Of a stretch of DNA of 64,000 nucleotides, positions 42,801 to 51,558 are shown in pieces. Every line of letters starts with the position of its first letter. Positions within the stretch are counted from its first letter, which is position 1. The stretch is from positions 62,001 to 126,000 of the forward strand of contig JAIQFN010000009.1 in the NCBI GenBank assembly GCA_020073265.1, in the 5' to 3' direction. Made by a program: the position numbers and the translations under genes. The DNA comes from Terriglobia bacterium. GTDB taxonomy: Bacteria; Acidobacteriota; Terriglobia; Bryobacterales; Bryobacteraceae. The notes below the pieces were generated by a model. That model ran no database searches. It was not told the DNA's origin and worked only from the letters and a program-made list of their open reading frames with translations.

Positions 42801-42928
42801 GCATTCGGCACGACGGCCTGGTTGGGATCGTACACTGTTCCAGCGATCTGACCCTTGTTGGCATCCGCCTGGGCCCAAAGACCCAGCGGCAATAGAAACA
42901 CAGCTAGCAGACAAAGAACTGTTCTCAT
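39857..42928 (-). CDS. Oar-like TonB-dependent receptor with carboxypeptidase-regulatory domain (2)
   Basis: 1023 aa, the same build as its neighbour but clearly diverged. Signal peptide cut near LWAQA; regulatory domain (about 25-110, IAGTVYDPNQAVVPNAKVKITN); plug with INGRRFQDFAALTPTVQ and FSAEYGRS-like TGYAAEYGRSTGGILNAVSKSG; barrel ending AQFGLRFFF. A good AGGGGG ribosome site precedes the ATG, and TATAAT lies on the minus strand at 42972-42967. The two receptors lie head to tail with 237 bases between, so they have separate promoters and are not one recent duplication. Confidence 0.92.
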   Translation of the reverse strand: MRTVLCLLAVFLLPLGLWAQADANKGQIAGTVYDPNQAVVPNAKVKITNTQTGSVRELTTGESGQFRAVLLDAGTYNVSVESSGFAQAMLQDVVLNVGSAVSLPVNLRLGSTVETVEVSSTLVSTDMPAPSTIINTTAIENLPINGRRFQDFAALTPTVQIDQTRGSISFAGQRGINGNVMVDGTDYNNPFFGGTRGGERSGFVFTIPQSSIQEFQAITTGYAAEYGRSTGGILNAVSKSGTNTLHGETFYQIRHKETGLKTPFNTQNLETLQQFGGGAGGAIKKDKLFWFAAAERQVSSLPRTILFATLAGVSPTPQTQEALSFYHSLENGFQSTNDGTATTGRLDYNITDNNRLMMRFNFSDASANNAITTGAPLPTIDTRALSGTGAEKDRTFTGIAQYTAIIGGSMANDLRFSGTHENRPRTSNSAVPNVSDNIGNFGARNFLPTVQDDTRYQINDGFSIIHGSHSFKFGGDYNYLTTFQFFGFNQFGSFSFGVTDTNQLLQMMSVAPGQNRFDNQQVRYALNIGNLLADYHMHQIAFYVQDAWKISPRFQINYGLRWEGQINPEAVSSNTDVVKAIQGTIFPDEGKFDPSTLHNNLNQWMPRLGFTYAPIKGSNKTVIRGHTGLFYAASPMLIYGGTTNNFRIPPGDLSLSYIPTVGSSSPTVYQVFKTAGVDLNTAKLDSLPILTPDQFTTALAKLTGVSPNPFLAASFTGTGNDYQNPRAFQGGLGADQEIANGWVAGIQFNYINTVHLERNRDYNLPFPTVRAADGRPIFARGNRPLPQYGQITIRESSARSMYRGMSLNTRYSASKRLQFGVQYTVAQSYSDDDNERSASGFTYDNPFTMKPEYGYSNLDIRNQFATYAIGNLPWGIELSGSFRASSGQPIDPLAGSDVNADGSSSNDRPYQAVGVPFGRNSFRNLGFKFVDFRFLKDFRFGERMKLQFSTEMFNMFNFANVVIGPAGINTANTIYGLGIDATGAPVAPRSTFMLLKNADGSYNKSNNQIGTPFQAQFGLRFFF

Positions 42929-43116
42929 TGTTCCCCCTAACCCCGGTTGAGCTGAAAAAACTACCGATTATAATACCCGACTTCCGGCTTCGTGGCTATG
43001 AAAATTCGGTTACAAATTGGGTAACCTTCAGCCAGGGAGCCCGGAACAGGAATTAGAACCTGGCGCAGCGTTGCGCTTCGGGCGCTGGGTCTATTCTAGT
43101 ACGATAAAGATATCCC
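42929..43116. promoter_or_regulatory. Divergent control region, receptor 2 / ileS
   Basis: 188 bases. It holds a minus-strand TATAAT (42972-42967) for the receptor, an inverted repeat GGTTAC-N7-GTAACC (43008-43026) in the centre that could bind a regulator, and TACGATAAAGAT shortly before the ileS ATG. None is proven. Confidence 0.3.
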
Positions 43117-45936
43117 ATGGGCGCCACGAGCGTTGATCTTAAGAAAACTGTCAATCTTCCGCGCACCGACTTTCCCATGAGGGCCAACCTGGCTCAGATG
43201 GAGCCGAAGATGCTGGAGCGGTGGCAAGCGGAAGCTCTGTACGAAAAGATTCGCGCCGCGCGGGGGGGCCGTCCGATGTGGGTGCTGCACGACGGGCCGC
43301 CCTACGCCAACGGAGAGATCCATCTCGGGACCGCTTTCAACAAGATCCTGAAGGATTTCGTGGTCAAGACCAAGACCATGGAAGGCTACGATTCGCCGTA
43401 CGTGCCGGGTTGGGACTGCCACGGTTTGCCGATCGAGGCCAAGGTGGACAGCCAGCTCGGTTCGCGCAAAGCTCACATGAGCGCGGTGGAGATTCGCGCT
43501 GAGTGCCGCAAGTACGCAGCCAAGTACGTGGACTTGCAGCGCCGGGATTTCGTGCGCGTGGGCGTGCTGGGGCGCTGGCAGGATCCCTACCTGACCATGA
43601 GCGCGCGGTTTGAATCCACCATCGCGGGCGCGTTCGTCGAGTTTCTGGATCGCGGCTACGTTTACAAGGGCCTCAAGTCGGTGAACTGGTGCATCCACGA
43701 CCGGACGGCGCTGGCCGAGGCGGAGATCGAATACGAGAACCACACCAGCCCGTCCATCTGGGTGCGGTTCGCGCTTACTTCGGACGCCGGGCTGATCGAT
43801 CCGGCGCTGGCCGGGCGCCGAGTTTACGGGCTGATCTGGACGACGACGCCCTGGACCATTCCGGCGAATGTCGCGATCGCGTATCATCCGAAATTCGAAT
43901 ACGTGGCGGTGGAAGTTGGCGGGGACGTGTACATCGTCGCGCTGGAATTGCTGAAGGCGACCTCGGAGAAGCTGGGCTGGCGGGACGCGAAAGCCGTGGC
44001 TGGTTTTGCGGGGAGCAAGCTCGAAGGCGCCATCTTCCGCCATCCGTTCCTGGAGCGCGATTCGCTCGGCATTCTGGCCGGGCACGTGACGCTGGAGCAG
44101 GGCACCGGGGCCGTTCATACCGCGCCGGGACACGGCCAGGAAGACTTCGAGGTGGGAGCCAAGTACGGGCTGCCGGTGTATTGTCCCGTGGATCCGGGCG
44201 GGAAATTTTTCCATGCCGAGGGCGCGGCGGGACGGTTGCCGGAAGAGATTATCGGCAAGACGGTATGGCAGGCCAACCCGCTGGTCAGCGACATTTTGAA
44301 ATCGCGCGGCGCGCTGTTGGCTCAGGAAGACATGTCGCACAGCTATCCGCACTGCTGGCGCTGTCATCACGCGACGATTTTCCGCGCCACCGAGCAGTGG
44401 TTCATCGGAATGGACCGCAACGATTTGCGGTCGCGCGCGCTGCACGCCATCCAGCAAGTGAAATGGATGCCGGAGTGGGGCGAAGAGCGCATCTCGAACA
44501 TGATCGCCACGCGTCCGGACTGGTGCATCTCGCGCCAGCGCGTGTGGGGCGTGCCGATCCTGGTCTTCTATTGCGAAAATTGCCAGGAGCCGCTGGTCGA
44601 CCGCAAAGTGCTGGATCGCGTGGTTGCGTTGTTCGCCGAGCACAGCGCCGACGTGTGGCACGAGCGCTCGGCGGCTGAGTTGATCGGACCGGGCGTCAAG
44701 TGTTCGCGCTGCGGCGGAGGCGAGTTCCGCAAAGAGACCGACATTCTGGATGTTTGGTTCGATTCGGGCGTGAGTCACCTGGCGGTCCTGACTCAGGAGA
44801 ATCGCTTGCCCTGGCCCGCGAACATGTATCTGGAGGGCGCGGATCAGTATCGCGGCTGGTTCCACAGTTCGCTGCTGGTGGGCGTGGCGCTGAAAGGCGA
44901 GGCGCCGTACAAGGAATGCGCCACCAACGGCTGGACGCTGGACGAGCAGGGGCGCGCGATGTCGAAGTCGCTGGGGATCGGGATCCATCCCGACGAGATC
45001 ATTCCGAAATTTGGAGCCGACGTGCTCAGGCTTTGGGCCGCGTCGGTGGATTTCACCGAGGATGTGCGGCTATCCGACACGATTCTGGCGCGTTTGAGCG
45101 AGGCATATCGCAAGTTCCGGAACACGTTCCGGTGGACGCTCGGCAATCTGAACGATTTCGATCCGGCGCGCGACGCGGTTCCGGCCGCCCAGATGACCGA
45201 GATCGACCGCTGGATTCTGCTGCGCGCCGAGGACCTGGTGGCCCGGTGCCGCGCCTGGTACGGCGAGTTCGCGTTTCACAAAGTGTATCGAGCGGTGTAC
45301 GATTTCGCGGCCACCGATCTGAGCGCGATTTATTTTGACGTGTCGAAGGACCGGCTGTACACGGCGGCGCCGAAGTCGTTGCGGAGGCGCAGCGCGCAGA
45401 CCGCGATTCATCGCATCACCTACGCGCTGGTGCGCCTGGTTGCGCCGCTGCTGGCCTTCACCACCGAAGAGGTATGGAGTTATCTGCCGAAGCCGGCTGG
45501 GAGCCTGGAGAGCGTCCACCTGTCGCTGTTTCCCGAGGCCGAGGAGTTGACCGAGGGCTTCACGGCGGAGCACAGAAAGCTGCTGGAGAAGTGGGAAAAG
45601 CTGATGGCGGTGCGCGAGCAGGTGCTGAAGCCGCTGGAGCTGGCGCGTCAGGAAAAATTCATCGGAGCACCGCTGGAAGCGCGCGTGCGATTGAAGGCCG
45701 GGGACGATCTTTATCCGCTGCTCAGCGAATATTTGAGCGAACTGCCCGCGCTCTTCATTGTGTCGCAGGTGGAGCTGGAGCAGGCAAGTGGAGCGCTGGC
45801 CGCCCAGATCGAGCGGGCCGCGGGCGACAAGTGCGAGCGCTGCTGGAAGTATACGACCGAAGTGGGCAAAGACACGGAATTTCCTACTCTGTGCGCGGCT
45901 TGCAAGGAAGCGGTGCAGGAAATGCTGGGCGACTGA
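43117..45936 (+). CDS. ileS: Isoleucyl-tRNA synthetase
   Basis: 939 aa, full length. Charges tRNA-Ile in the cytosol. Class I signatures: HIGH as NGEIHLGTAFN (about residue 65-75) and KMSKS as AMSKSLGIG (about 615). The editing domain is present (WTTTPWTIPANVAIAYHP, GTGAVHTAPGHGQEDF). The anticodon-binding domain is followed by the C-terminal zinc ribbon CERCWKYTTEV... CAACKEAV with four Cys. First gene of a tight operon with lspA (2-base gap) and lgt, a recurrent arrangement linking ileS and lspA. Confidence 0.97.
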   Translation: MGATSVDLKKTVNLPRTDFPMRANLAQMEPKMLERWQAEALYEKIRAARGGRPMWVLHDGPPYANGEIHLGTAFNKILKDFVVKTKTMEGYDSPYVPGWDCHGLPIEAKVDSQLGSRKAHMSAVEIRAECRKYAAKYVDLQRRDFVRVGVLGRWQDPYLTMSARFESTIAGAFVEFLDRGYVYKGLKSVNWCIHDRTALAEAEIEYENHTSPSIWVRFALTSDAGLIDPALAGRRVYGLIWTTTPWTIPANVAIAYHPKFEYVAVEVGGDVYIVALELLKATSEKLGWRDAKAVAGFAGSKLEGAIFRHPFLERDSLGILAGHVTLEQGTGAVHTAPGHGQEDFEVGAKYGLPVYCPVDPGGKFFHAEGAAGRLPEEIIGKTVWQANPLVSDILKSRGALLAQEDMSHSYPHCWRCHHATIFRATEQWFIGMDRNDLRSRALHAIQQVKWMPEWGEERISNMIATRPDWCISRQRVWGVPILVFYCENCQEPLVDRKVLDRVVALFAEHSADVWHERSAAELIGPGVKCSRCGGGEFRKETDILDVWFDSGVSHLAVLTQENRLPWPANMYLEGADQYRGWFHSSLLVGVALKGEAPYKECATNGWTLDEQGRAMSKSLGIGIHPDEIIPKFGADVLRLWAASVDFTEDVRLSDTILARLSEAYRKFRNTFRWTLGNLNDFDPARDAVPAAQMTEIDRWILLRAEDLVARCRAWYGEFAFHKVYRAVYDFAATDLSAIYFDVSKDRLYTAAPKSLRRRSAQTAIHRITYALVRLVAPLLAFTTEEVWSYLPKPAGSLESVHLSLFPEAEELTEGFTAEHRKLLEKWEKLMAVREQVLKPLELARQEKFIGAPLEARVRLKAGDDLYPLLSEYLSELPALFIVSQVELEQASGALAAQIERAAGDKCERCWKYTTEVGKDTEFPTLCAACKEAVQEMLGD

Positions 45937-45938
45937 TT

Positions 45939-46448
45939 ATGATCCAGCGCTTGCTGCCGTTCGCGATCGCGGCGGTGGTGTTTCTGCTTGACCGCGTGAC
46001 GAAAGGCGCGATCAAGGCGCATGTCTCCTTGTGGGACGGCTTGAACATCGTGCCCGGTTTGTTGAACATCGTGCACACCGAAAATCCCGGCATCGCCTTT
46101 GGATTGCTGGCCGACATTACCAATCCCTGGCGCGACGTTGTTCTGATTGGGTTTTCGATCGCGGTGCTGGCGATCATCTCGGCCGTTCTGCTGCGGGCCG
46201 CCGAGGGGCCGCACGCGGGCGTGTTGCGGATGGGCCTGGCGTTCGTCATGGGCGGCGCGCTTGGAAACCTGTTCGACCGGATTGTACACGGGACCGTTAC
46301 CGATTTCGTCGAAGTACATATGGGGGAGCATTATTTCCCGGCCTTCAATGTGGCCGACAGCGCGATCACCGTGGGCGCCTGCCTGCTGCTGCTGGACTTG
46401 TGGTATTCGCGGGAAAGGAAGCCGCAGACGGTGGACGTCACGAAATAG
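45939..46448 (+). CDS. lspA: Lipoprotein signal peptidase II
   Basis: 169 aa, four membrane helices (e.g. LLPFAIAAVVFLLDRVTK, VVLIGFSIAVLAIISAVLL). Catalytic aspartates occur in GNLFDRIVHGTVTDFV and FPAFNVADSAITVG, the two family signatures. It removes signal peptides from diacylglyceryl-modified prolipoproteins in the inner membrane. The ATG stands 2 bases after the ileS stop, and the next enzyme of the same pathway, lgt, follows. Confidence 0.95.
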   Translation: MIQRLLPFAIAAVVFLLDRVTKGAIKAHVSLWDGLNIVPGLLNIVHTENPGIAFGLLADITNPWRDVVLIGFSIAVLAIISAVLLRAAEGPHAGVLRMGLAFVMGGALGNLFDRIVHGTVTDFVEVHMGEHYFPAFNVADSAITVGACLLLLDLWYSRERKPQTVDVTK

Positions 46449-46472
46449 ACGCGGGCCGTTGAGCAGAGCTGA

Positions 46473-47261
46473 ATGTATCCGAAACTGATTTCGATCGGGA
46501 AATTTTTCATCCCTACCTACGGCACGCTGGTGGCGCTGGGATTCCTGGCGGCTTTGTGGGTCACGGTGCGGCTGGCCAGGCGAAGCAAGCTGCCGTCCGA
46601 ACCGGTGACGAACCTGGCGATCTATTGCGCGCTGGCGGGTCTGGCGGGCGCCAAGCTGTTCATGATTCTGTTCGATATCCGGGATTACTGGAGCGGCGCC
46701 AAGCCTTTGTTTTCGCTCGACACGTTGCAGGCCGCCGGAGTGTACCAGGGCGGCTTCCTGCTGGCGCTGGTTACCGCGATCCTCTACATCCGGCACAACC
46801 GGCTGCCGGGGTTGCAGACTTGCGACGTTTTCGCGCCGGGGATCGCGCTGGGGCAAGCCATCGGGCGGATCGGATGTTTTTCGGCGGGATGTTGCTGGGG
46901 TGTCGAGTGTCACCTGCCTTGGGCGGTGACCTTCAAGAATCCCGAAGCCTGGAATCTCACGGGAGTGCCGCTGGGGATTCCGATGCATCCGACGCAGCTT
47001 TATGAATCGCTGGCCGACGCGGCGATCTTTGCGTTGCTGTATCGCCTGATTGCGCGGCCGCACACGCCCGGCGCGATTCTGGGCTGGTATCTGGCGCTGT
47101 ATTCGAGCGCGCGTTTTGCCATCGAGTTCTTCCGCTTCCACGAGCAGGGGCTGCATCTGGGGCTGTCGTACACGCAGTGGATATCGCTGGCGACGCTGGC
47201 GGCGGGGCTGGTGCTGTTGATCGTAAGGCGGAGCGCGCCGAAGCTGGCGTTGAGCACCTGA
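46473..47261 (+). CDS. lgt: Prolipoprotein diacylglyceryl transferase, variant signature
   Basis: 262 aa, about seven membrane helices. Transfers diacylglycerol to the lipobox Cys, the step before LspA. Family signs: PTYGTLVALGFLAALWVTVR, GVYQGGFLLAL, the signature GRIGCFSAGCCWG, HPTQLYESLADAAIFALLY and the final RFAIEFFR. The signature differs from the enterobacterial GRIGNFINGELWG: the Asn and the Glu after NG are missing and two Cys appear. A GCF...GCC form is known in several phyla. Catalysis therefore seems likely but relies on the remaining Arg/His. Starts 24 bases after lspA. Confidence 0.88.
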   Translation: MYPKLISIGKFFIPTYGTLVALGFLAALWVTVRLARRSKLPSEPVTNLAIYCALAGLAGAKLFMILFDIRDYWSGAKPLFSLDTLQAAGVYQGGFLLALVTAILYIRHNRLPGLQTCDVFAPGIALGQAIGRIGCFSAGCCWGVECHLPWAVTFKNPEAWNLTGVPLGIPMHPTQLYESLADAAIFALLYRLIARPHTPGAILGWYLALYSSARFAIEFFRFHEQGLHLGLSYTQWISLATLAAGLVLLIVRRSAPKLALST

Positions 47262-47266
47262 GTACA

Positions 47267-47494
47267 TCACGCATCGTCTACGTGGATGCGCTTGAGGTGC
47301 GAGGTCTCGCCGGAGACGATCCGCACTTTGCTCTTGGCCACGCCCAGCTTTTCGGCGATGAATTCGCAGACGGCGCGGTTGGCCTTCCCTTTTTCGGGTG
47401 CCGCGGTCACCTTGATTTTCCAGGTTCCATCGGGCAGGATCCCGGCCAGCTCGGTCTTCGAACTCTTCGGAATCACTTTGACGCGGAGATCCAT
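47267..47494 (-). CDS. DUF167 (YggU-family) protein
   Basis: 75 aa. Diagnostic pattern: LRVKVIPKSSKTELAG, then GTWKIKVTAAPEKGKANRAVCEFIAEKLGVAKSKVRIVSGETSHLKRIHVDD. A small alpha/beta protein of unresolved function, often near membrane or lipoprotein genes. Convergent with lgt (5-base gap) and downstream of a response-regulator gene on its own strand. Confidence 0.9.
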   Translation of the reverse strand: MDLRVKVIPKSSKTELAGILPDGTWKIKVTAAPEKGKANRAVCEFIAEKLGVAKSKVRIVSGETSHLKRIHVDDA

Positions 47495-47501
47495 GGTCCG
47501 C

Positions 47502-47843
47502 TCAGCCGCCGGCCTCGGGGGCGCAACAGCGGGCGACGGTTTCGAGCAGTTTCTTCGACGAGAAGGGCTTCCGCAGGAACTGATCCACCGGCAGCGGCGT
47601 CTCCGGCTCGGCGCCCGAGAGCACGATGATGCGAGCCGTCGACGAGGCCGCGCGGATCAGCGCCATGCCGTCTTCCGGCGCCGGAAGCCGAAGGTCCATC
47701 ACCACCACGCGGCAGCCCGGCAACTGCGGCAACGCTTCGGCGGCGGTTTGCGCGACCGCCACTTCATAACCGGCCTGCTCCAGAATCTGCCTGCGGATGC
47801 ACAGTTGATCGGGATCATCTTCGACGACGAGGATCTTGGCCAT
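47502..47843 (-). CDS. Single-domain response regulator
   Basis: 113 aa from ATG 47843. Receiver fold only: ILVVEDDPDQL with the acidic pair, phospho-acceptor in VVVMDLRLPAPEDG, IIVLSG with the Thr/Ser switch, and FLRKPF with the conserved Lys. No DNA-binding or enzymatic output domain. It overlaps the stop of the upstream membrane protein by one base (TGATG), so the two are coupled. No kinase is adjacent. Confidence 0.85.
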   Translation of the reverse strand: MAKILVVEDDPDQLCIRRQILEQAGYEVAVAQTAAEALPQLPGCRVVVMDLRLPAPEDGMALIRAASSTARIIVLSGAEPETPLPVDQFLRKPFSSKKLLETVARCCAPEAGG

Positions 47844-48274
47844 CAACTGAACTCGATGCGCGCAATCACCAGTTGAGGCATCTGGTTGTTCCAGCTTCCC
47901 GGAATGTCGTCAAAGGGGAGGCGGAAAGACTTGCTTTCGCCGGGCTTCAAACCGCCGCTGACGATGGGCACGCGCTCGCGCAGGATCACCTCGCCGTAGG
48001 AATTGTAGAAGATGCAGAATACGTCGGCCTGTTTGACCGGGCGGTTGCCGGCGTTGGTGATCTTGCCCTCGATCTCGGTCACCATTTGCTTGACGTAGCT
48101 CTCGGTGGCCTTCATGGACACGTCGGAAAGCTGCAGATTGCGCACGTACGATTTGGCGTCCGCGGTGAGGGGCGAGGCGTTGGAGGCGGGCTGCGGTCGG
48201 TTGATGAACCAGGCTAAGGCGCCGCCTACGAACAGCATCACCGCCAGTATGTAGATGGCCGATTTACTTCCCAC
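47843..48274 (-). CDS. Membrane-anchored protein with a periplasmic beta domain
   Basis: 143 aa from GTG 48274 (GGAGAG 9 bases upstream). One membrane helix (SAIYILAVMLFVGGALAWFI), then a linker and a beta sandwich: VRNLQLSDVSMKATESYVKQMVTEIEGKITNAGNRPVKQADVFCIFYNSYGEVI... GLKPGESKSFRLPFDDIPGSWNN. This looks like the FxLYD/DUF2393 type of extracytoplasmic domain. Function unknown. First gene of a minus-strand set with the response regulator and DUF167 genes. Confidence 0.75.
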   Translation of the reverse strand: MGSKSAIYILAVMLFVGGALAWFINRPQPASNASPLTADAKSYVRNLQLSDVSMKATESYVKQMVTEIEGKITNAGNRPVKQADVFCIFYNSYGEVILRERVPIVSGGLKPGESKSFRLPFDDIPGSWNNQMPQLVIARIEFS

Positions 48275-48364
48275 GAATGATTGCTCTCCAGGCTGGACCA
48301 ACCGGCCTCGGATTTCAGGATACGCGAACTCGCGCGCAAGGTACAATAAGACGTTTTGGTTTGA

Positions 48365-49657
<1,293 letters not shown>

Positions 49658-49665
49658 TCTCTGGC

Positions 49666-51495
49666 TTAGCGTCGCGTAACCACCAGCGACCGCCAGCTCG
49701 TGTTTCCGGCGGGGTCGCTGGCGCGGATCACGATGGTGGTGGCGCCGATGTAAAGCTGGATCGGCGGCGTGCTCCAGTTGGCCGTGCCGGTGGCCGTGCC
49801 CGATCCTCCCGTGGAACTGGACCAGGTCACCTTGGCGACGCCGACGTTGTCGCTGGCCGTGCCGCTCACCGTGATGGAAGCAGCCGAGGTCGAGACGTTG
49901 GTGCTTCCCGGCGACGCGATGGTAAGTGATGGCGGCGTTGTGTCCGGACCGCTCGGCGGCGTGGGCGACGGCGGGTTTGGCGTGGGTGGACCGGTGGGTT
50001 GTGCCGGCTGCTGGCGCGTCACCGTTAGGATCTGCGTCGCCTGTTGCCCGGACGAATCGCGAGCCGTGAGCGTGATCAAGTTGGCGCCGGCGTTCAGCGG
50101 TATGGAAGAGATCGTCCAAGCCGGTGAGCCCGTCGCGACGCCTGCGAATCCGAAGTTCGTTGACCAGCTCACCAGCGCCGCGCCCGATCCTCCGGTAACA
50201 GATCCACTCAGCGATAGCGATGTTGCGGTGGTGTTGGCGGGCGTCGATTGAACCGTCAGCGCGAGTGGGACCAAAGGTGGAGCCGGCGCCGGCGTCGGCT
50301 GAGGTCGCGTCGGCGGCGCGGGCGTGGGCGCGCCTGGATCGCTGTTCTGAGCGGCGTACAAGCTCCGGATGGCCGCGATATCTTCCTGATCGAGCGCCGT
50401 GTGCATGCGGTAGTAGGGATACATCACTGCGTTCGGATTGTCGGAATGGCCCAGGCCGAGCGCATGGCCCGCCTCGTGCAAAGCGATGCTGAACACGTCC
50501 ACGTCCGCGCCGAGCTGCCAGTTGTCGTCGGCGTCGAAGTGCATGTCGGCGGCGACCGGCTCGGGGTTGGTGGGAACCGGATAGAAGGTGTGCGCCAGCA
50601 CGCCGCCGGGTCCGTCGAATGGGTATCCGTCGCCGTGCGCTCCGCTGGCGAAGAAGATGGACAGTGTCCGGTTGGCGATTGCGCTGGCGCCCGGAGTGAA
50701 CGAGACCTGCACGTACTTGGACCACTCGGAAAGCGCGCGCGCGATTTCCGCTTTGGCGGGCTCGGCCGGCACCTTAGGGCTGATGCTCCCAAACACATAC
50801 TGAAGCGCGGCCGAGCCTAGTCCCGGTCCATCCCAACCGTCGCCGACCAATGCCACGGACTGGCCCACCGATCCAAGACTGGTCAGCGCGCCGGCGCAGG
50901 CGTGCAGCGGATCGCCGCGCACCAGGCTGGCCGACGCTGGAAAAATGTAGGCGACCTCATCCCAACCGGCCAGAGCCAGCAACTGCGCGTCGTTTCCACT
51001 AACCAGCAAGTGATGCACCAGCACATCCGGGTTTTCCTGGATTACCAGGCCCGCTTGGTTGACGATCGCGCGAGCGTCGTTCGGGTCGACATCCGAATAG
51101 AACTCCACCACCACGGAATGAGCGGCGTCGGCCGCGCTCGCGGCAGTCAACAGAGGACTGATCTTTTCGGACGGCTGGAGGCGGCTGATCCACAGAATGT
51201 CCAGGCCATCCCAAGGCGTGTCGTCGTTGGCGGCTAGTGAGAGAGCGAAGTCGGGCACATAGGAGAGCGGCCAGGCTCCGCGAAGATAAAGCTCCATCAA
51301 GCGGGCATCGTCGGGCGGGTCGGCGAACTGCACCAGCCAGTGTGAACGGCCTGGCGTGCGTGTGTTTTGGGGAGCCTCAGCCGTTTGCGCGTTCGCGGCA
51401 GACGCCCGCGTTTTCAAGCGCAGCGGGGGTTGAGCCTGCGCGGCCGCGGCCAGCCAGAGCGCTGTCAGGAGATAAGCTGCATTCCTCACAAACAT
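49666..51495 (-). CDS. Secreted matrixin-type metalloprotease with C-terminal Ig-like domains
   Basis: 609 aa. Signal peptide MFVRNAAYLLTALWLAAAAQA; a 200-residue N-terminal region without recognised motifs; a catalytic domain (about 205-385) with the metzincin zinc site HEAGHALGLGHSD (340-352) and the Met-turn NAVMYP; a Pro/Thr/Ala hinge (PTPAPPTRPQPTPAPA); then two Big-type Ig-like repeats (SLSGSVTGGSGAALVSWSTN and TVSGTASDNVGVAKVTWSSST). The upstream ALVGDGWDGPGLGSAALQYVFG may act like the matrixin-start segment. It is expected to cut proteins outside the cell or at the outer membrane. Divergent from the NHL gene (63 bp). Confidence 0.9.
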   Translation of the reverse strand: MFVRNAAYLLTALWLAAAAQAQPPLRLKTRASAANAQTAEAPQNTRTPGRSHWLVQFADPPDDARLMELYLRGAWPLSYVPDFALSLAANDDTPWDGLDILWISRLQPSEKISPLLTAASAADAAHSVVVEFYSDVDPNDARAIVNQAGLVIQENPDVLVHHLLVSGNDAQLLALAGWDEVAYIFPASASLVRGDPLHACAGALTSLGSVGQSVALVGDGWDGPGLGSAALQYVFGSISPKVPAEPAKAEIARALSEWSKYVQVSFTPGASAIANRTLSIFFASGAHGDGYPFDGPGGVLAHTFYPVPTNPEPVAADMHFDADDNWQLGADVDVFSIALHEAGHALGLGHSDNPNAVMYPYYRMHTALDQEDIAAIRSLYAAQNSDPGAPTPAPPTRPQPTPAPAPPLVPLALTVQSTPANTTATSLSLSGSVTGGSGAALVSWSTNFGFAGVATGSPAWTISSIPLNAGANLITLTARDSSGQQATQILTVTRQQPAQPTGPPTPNPPSPTPPSGPDTTPPSLTIASPGSTNVSTSAASITVSGTASDNVGVAKVTWSSSTGGSGTATGTANWSTPPIQLYIGATTIVIRASDPAGNTSWRSLVVTRR

Positions 51496-51558
51496 TCCAT
51501 CGGAGGCCGCCTGAGAATTTCTTAGGGGTGTGACGCACTACTCCTGCGAGGTCTACTC

